NCBI GenBank assembly: GCA_015680685.1
Contig: MNCI01014175.1
Location: forward strand, 523,643 to 587,642
DNA length: 64,000 nucleotides
Source: Gnetum montanum
Lineage: Eukaryota > Streptophyta > Gnetopsida > Gnetales > Gnetaceae
Direction: 5' to 3'
In this document: positions 59,509-64,000 of the stretch, in pieces
Position numbering within the stretch: the stretch's first letter is position 1
How the letters are laid out: each line of letters begins with the position of its first letter
Program-made: the position numbers and the translations under genes
The notes under the pieces: model-generated
Told to the model about the DNA's origin: nothing
The model's database searches: none
What the model saw: only the letters and a program-made list of their open reading frames with translations

Positions 59509-61975
59509 GCAAGCTAACTTCCAAAGCCCATAACTTCATTCCCATAGCTTTGATTGTCAAAATTCTTAAACCTTGTTGATCTTAGTGTGTTCAACTTAGT
59601 CATGGGAGGGAAGGTACATTGCATAGGCATCGAGAAATTTTGAACCAAAAGTTTTCTAACACCTAATAGATAGTATAAGGGTAAGTATGAGGAAACAATA
59701 AAGATATCATCATGCACAAATCATACTTAAGCTAGATAACTCAATGAATTCTCTTAATGGACCAATCTAACCAAGACATAATAAGTGTGAAAGGTCATAG
59801 TAACTAAAGATGAAACACTTAGGGGGTTTCATTTTGAAAATTTTTCTAACTTTACAATCATAGTAAACTAAGAATGTGATCTAACCAAGAGTAAGAGAAG
59901 GATTATAAGCCATCAAGCATCAATTTAAACACTTTGGCAATCTCGAAATCTTGATTGATTGCAGATGGTCCCAAAGAGACCAATAGATGAAGGACCTTCC
60001 CAACATGGTGTTAAAAGACCAAGAGGCTATGGGAGAGGTCAAATAGAAGAACAAACTCCCCTAGTGGAACATTTAGAGTAGGAGGCACAATCATTTAGTA
60101 TTCACCAGTAGACTCCTACTATTGAACAATCTACACAAGAAAAAGTAGAGGTCCTACTAGCACCAGAGCAAGGGAAACATCTCATGTTATTCAACAAATG
60201 CCTTTAAGCAATTCAAGAAAAATATATCATGTCCATAGTTATTGTGGAGTTGAACTTTGGTCCTTTCATGGAGTTTGCTCTAGAGGCTGTGAGGATGCAA
60301 CTTCAAGCATCTCCTCTATGACCTACCTTGTCCAATAGTGGTGAATGGTATTTGGGAGGAACTTATTAGTTTTAGTGGAATAAGTAAGCTGATGCCATAG
60401 TAAAAATAGAAGCGTTTTTGGTATCATATTTTGTAGAGGAAATTACTAAATCCCTAAATCTACCAAATGAAGGGGCTAATGTGACACACATTTTCACAAG
60501 GTCCAATATAAATGCCAAGAAATTATCACTACAAAGAACCTATGATAAGGAAGACAAAGAGTATAGTGAGATGACTATTGAAGAAAAGATCTACGTTAAG
60601 ATTAGAACCTATCACTTGTTCCTAACCAAAGGGCTCAATAGAATATCAACATATGCAGCTATAGGAAGCATCATTTTGATGGGAAAATTCAATGTCAACA
60701 TTACCCACCTATTCTTCCTAAAAATTCAAAGGCAGTTCAAGGAGAAGAAGGTGGGGAAACCAACATTGCCATTCCCCTACATAATAAGGCAATTGTGCAA
60801 GAAAGTACAAATATTGGGCTACATCAATGATGTCTTGAGAAAAGTCCATAGTGCTTCCTATCTAGAAATATCAATGCCAATGCCCCCTAAGAAGGATTAG
60901 CTAGAAAAGTTCGCAAGTACTAAGGAAGTTGCAGGTTCAAGTCCTATTGGTAACATCCAAGCTACCAATCAACAAAAACTAGTAGGACCTAGTAGCCAAC
61001 CACAAGCTGAGAAACAACAAGTTCCACCACAATTGCCATAGGACTATAGAGCCTCAATGAATCATCTACAACAAATTGTAGAAAAAATAAGTTGGAGAAC
61101 AGGTGAGGGTGCTAATCACTACAGAGTTAGAAAAAGCATAGTTAGGCCCATAATTTCTACATCATTGGGCACAACAAATCTTAGAAAATACTACATCATT
61201 CCAAGTCATGTTAGAAACTAGTGAAGATGCCACTGTTATGGTCATGCAACACCAAGATGTAACAAGAGTTGATGAGGTCATTACTAACCATATCAAGGAA
61301 TCTTTCAATGTCCCTATTATGCCACTAGCCAATATCTTTAGAGTAGATGATGCTCAAATGCTTAATGGTACATAAATGATTCCTATAGATCATGAGGATA
61401 TATTGGATAGACTAGTACATATAGGCTAGGTCATGCAAAATTTATTTGATATCCCTAGTGATATCACTATAGTCTACTCTTCTTTAATTGCTACAAAGGG
61501 GAAGTTGGTCATGAAAGAAACTAGAGTTGATCATGTAGAGAATGAGGTGTAGTGGTTATAAGAGGAGTTAGTAAATTTGAGAGTCAAAAATAAAAACTTT
61601 GCATAATTTGTAGCACTAGACTAACTTGATCATTTAAGAATTGACCATTTGAGCACCTCTTTGATCATAACATGAAGATGGAAAAAGAAAAGGAGAAGAC
61701 AATGTAGGATGCATTAGTGGCCTAAGCCCAAATGTATGCACATGCCTAATCACTTATAGCCTTATCGAAGGAAAACAAACAACTTGCTACTAACAATGCT
61801 AGGTTGACAAACACAGAAAAGAAAAAAAATGTCAAAGAAATCCTTCAATAACTTAGAGAACACATTGTCAATGTCAACCAAGATATTAGTTGCTTAGCTA
61901 GGAAAAATCAAAACTTATCAATGGAAGACATCCACACCATTCATCAAAAGTTAGTAATCAAAATTAGCATATGAT
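59509..61975 (+). pseudogene. Decayed plant transposon-protein reading frame with coiled-coil tail
   Basis: 59509-59513 is the right GCAAG duplication. From the ATG at about 59967 (after a pyrimidine-poor TTGATTGCAG that resembles a splice acceptor) the plus strand reads MVPKRPIDEGPSQHGVKRPRG and continues with stops through an open block of 160 codons (60418-60900; EEKIYVKIRTYHLFLTKGLN, AAIGSIILMGKFNVNITHLF) to a Gln-rich region and long Lys/Glu/Leu-rich stretches near 61500-61930 that look like coiled coil. The order resembles the first ORF of plant retroelements annotated as 'putative plant transposon protein'; that assignment is by memory of the family and needs a profile search. No reverse transcriptase or transposase motif is near. 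Confidence 0.45.
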
Positions 61976-61989
61976 AGAATAAGACCAAG

Positions 61990-62980
61990 AAACTGTTGAT
62001 GCGTAAATTTTGGACATGCCGCCAACACCTGTGAAAACTCGTTTTAGGAGACTATTGCCTAGGGCGCCTCCCGTATGGGTACGGAAACCCGGGAATAGTC
62101 TCAGCTGGAAAGGGCTATGTGACAAAACAATAATAAAAATATTTTAAACAAAATATCAAAACAAAAGCTTAAATTTGATTTAATATTTAAATACTTCAAT
62201 TTAATTTAATATTGGAAACTTAAAATAATTTGTGCAATTAAATTCAAATTTCATATGTCCCGCCATTGCTGCCTTTGTGGCACGTATTCGTCTACTGCAA
62301 CAACTACTTGGGAGATAAGAGAACTGCTTGTTGCTACCGTGGACTCTGCTGTCTACTGTGCTCCCGCGATCTGAGTGTTCCTGCACCAGAGATAGAACCT
62401 GCGGCAGAGGACTGCAGACGGGGGGACAGCAACAGGTGGTGGTGCAGCTGCGGATGAAGAAGAGAGGCCTGTGTCGCAAACATGGAGGCTGCGACCTCGG
62501 CTGTGGCCAGATCTGGCTGAGAAAAGTGCAAATAGATCTAACAGAAGGAGGCGGCGGCCAAACAGATGGTAGCGCGGGTGGCGGCCAAATGAAACCCTGA
62601 TCTAAAACTGGCGCAGGTCCTGGCCAGAAGAAACCCTCATCGGTGGAGCGCGCAGAGCACTGAAGATCCGCGGATCCGTTGTTGCTATTGCAGCCGTGGC
62701 TGGAGAAAGATCGACCGCGGTTGCAAATGAAAGAAGCGTTGGCAGGGTCGTCATGATGGCCAGCATGAGCCCCGCGGCCACTACGAGCGTTGTTTCGGCC
62801 CAGATGAACGTCACGCCCGAGGCCAAACCCCTGGAAACTGTGGAGAACTGAAACCTCCTAAAATAGAAAAACTGGCAGCGGAGAACTGAAACCTCCAAAA
62901 CCTCCAAAAAAACCCCCCCACCCCAGAATCTTCCCCCAGCCTGTTTATAGCGGCGGCCCTGCAGGAGAAAGGAGAAAACC
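61990..62980 (-). other. GC-rich island 2, probable leader of an unidentified element
   Basis: 62260-62960 is rich in G, C and CpG in an AT-rich setting. On the minus strand it follows a TATA box and contains the imperfect repeat 'ggaggtttcagttctccgctgccag / ggaggtttcagttctccacag'. It continues to 62000-62120, which has a GC-rich block (GGGCGCCTCCCGTATGGG on the plus strand) and 'tgccgccaac'. The open frames on both strands (62201-62479, 62328-62600, 62602-62907) overlap and have no domain. Confidence 0.5.
62943..62956 (-). promoter_or_regulatory. TATA box of the GC-rich leader
   Basis: Minus strand CCGCTATAAACAG, followed about 30 bases later by the CpG-rich transcribed-looking leader. A TAACCCTAA (telobox-like) word lies just upstream at about 62980. 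Confidence 0.45.
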
Positions 62981-64000
62981 TAACCCTAAATTGCTGGCCA
63001 CCTTTTCCACATCAACTGTGAGCCACCTAAAAATAAAAACACAAAAAAAAACCTTAAGTTTACATTTTATTTTTCCTTTTAAAAGGCACATTGGTCGTCC
63101 TCATTCCTTTTATTTTTATTTTTAGTGATGGGTGATGTCCTGTTGCTCATAATTTGTTATGTATTAATTTATTTTTCTTTTAACCCAGATTCCTTTTCTC
63201 TTTTGTGTTTTATGGGTTTAGACTTGTCTTTGGTTCTTCTCGATTTTAACTACTTGTGCCCTGAACTCTACCAAACGTATGAATAATTTGGACTCTTAAC
63301 CATTTTAAATTTTTGGTGACCTTTTCTTGGCAGTTCACTTGGGAATTCTTGCCACCTAAATACCACTATCTATATATTTTAAGCTCCAACATCACTATTG
63401 GTGCCGTAAGAACCACTGCTACCCAGGGGCTAACATGTATTTTTGGAATTATGAATAGAAGTTGGAACGGAGAGAACCTATAAAGGTGTTGAAATCCATG
63501 GGACAAATAGGTAATTTGATTTTATCCTATGCATATATTCCTTCTTGACTATTTCCATGTGAAACAGGAATTTCAATATTGAGGCAAGGGAGAGTGCAAC
63601 GAGGAAAAACAAAGACAAAATCCATATGGTGACATGAATGACCTCTGTTGCTTATCAAAATACTATTGTTTTAATGGTGGTCACTGTTGATCAAGGCCCT
63701 ATGCCTAGCATGGGTGAGGTTGGCCTCAACACTTAGCCCCCAAACTATAGATTGCATGCAAGTGCAAGGACTAGAAAATTTTAAATGAAAATGCAAATGG
63801 CAGGGAAAACAAAAACAACATAAAACAAGAAATGCAAACTTGAAAATAAACTATAATGTTCTAAACATGATCAAAATAACCAAATAATCAAAAGAGACAC
63901 CGACATAGGCCATCCAAACAACCATTAAAATCTAAATATATAATTTATTGATATTTTGACTAAGATCTATAAATATATATGTGTAATTATATATATATAT
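62981..64000. other. No gene identified
   Basis: AT-rich upstream sequence of the GC-rich leader. A TTGGTGCCGTAAGAACC near 63397 loosely resembles a PBS but has no LTR end beside it. The window ends in an AT microsatellite (63980-64000). Confidence 0.4.

Noticed and set aside
62201-62907. Overlapping frames in the GC-rich island as a possible host gene
   Set aside because: Open on both strands at once, repeated words and no domain; open frames are expected by chance in GC-rich DNA.
63397-63415. PBS-like TTGGTGCCGTAAGAACC
   Set aside because: No LTR terminus next to it and no second LTR; similarity to a tRNA 3' end is too short.

Overview
This window is plant nuclear DNA made almost entirely of old, nested LTR retrotransposons. 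I found no intact host gene. The evidence for a plant is the set of Ty3/gypsy lineages: Athila/Tat-like elements with a primer-binding site (PBS) matching the 3' end of tRNA-Asp, chromoviruses with a tRNA-iMet-type PBS, and Ty1/copia traces. The AT-rich base composition, heavy C-to-T decay and deep nesting suggest a large repeat-rich genome, possibly a gymnosperm; the species cannot be decided from the window. Two runs of N (23963-24125 and 40752-41566) and a single N at 12361 mark a draft scaffold.

Layout. 1-1731 is the 3' end of a plus-strand Athila-like element (3' non-coding region plus LTR). 3600-3960 is a chromoviral reverse transcriptase scrap. 3966-7452 is a minus-strand, 3'-truncated Athila-like element whose only gene is gag. 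7453-11181 holds copia scraps, an LTR-like promoter region and a 15-bp minisatellite. 11187-18360 is a complete minus-strand element with a 5-bp target duplication (CATCC) that encodes only Gag and protease. 18366-32348 is very AT-rich and contains a chromovirus reduced to two LTRs and a gag scrap (22890 to about 28650), a 2.07-kb insertion with about 190-bp tandem repeats, three tRNA-like (SINE-type) heads and a diverged direct repeat. 32349-37940 is a plus-strand Athila-like element with Gag capsid and integrase deleted. About 38000-43628 is a minus-strand chromovirus, split by a GC-rich insertion and then interrupted by the most complete Athila-like element (43629 to about 52060, plus strand, gag to integrase, full of stops). 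52513-59508 is a second complete Gag-protease-only element with target duplication GCAAG. 59514-61975 is a decayed transposon-protein reading frame. 62000-63000 is a GC-rich leader with a minus-strand TATA box.

The main biological story is one Athila-like family present in four states: full gag-pro-RT-RNaseH-integrase (43.6-52.1 kb), pol partly deleted (32.3-37.9 kb), gag-pro only (two complete copies) and gag only (4.0-7.5 kb). The pol-less copies keep LTRs, PBS, polypurine tract, a packaging-size internal region and a Gag frame. They look like non-autonomous elements that supplied their own Gag but depended on pol-bearing relatives. The family shares LTR body and PBS while the U3 promoter-proximal segment differs between sublineages, and the polypurine-tract core is repeated inside the 3' non-coding region.
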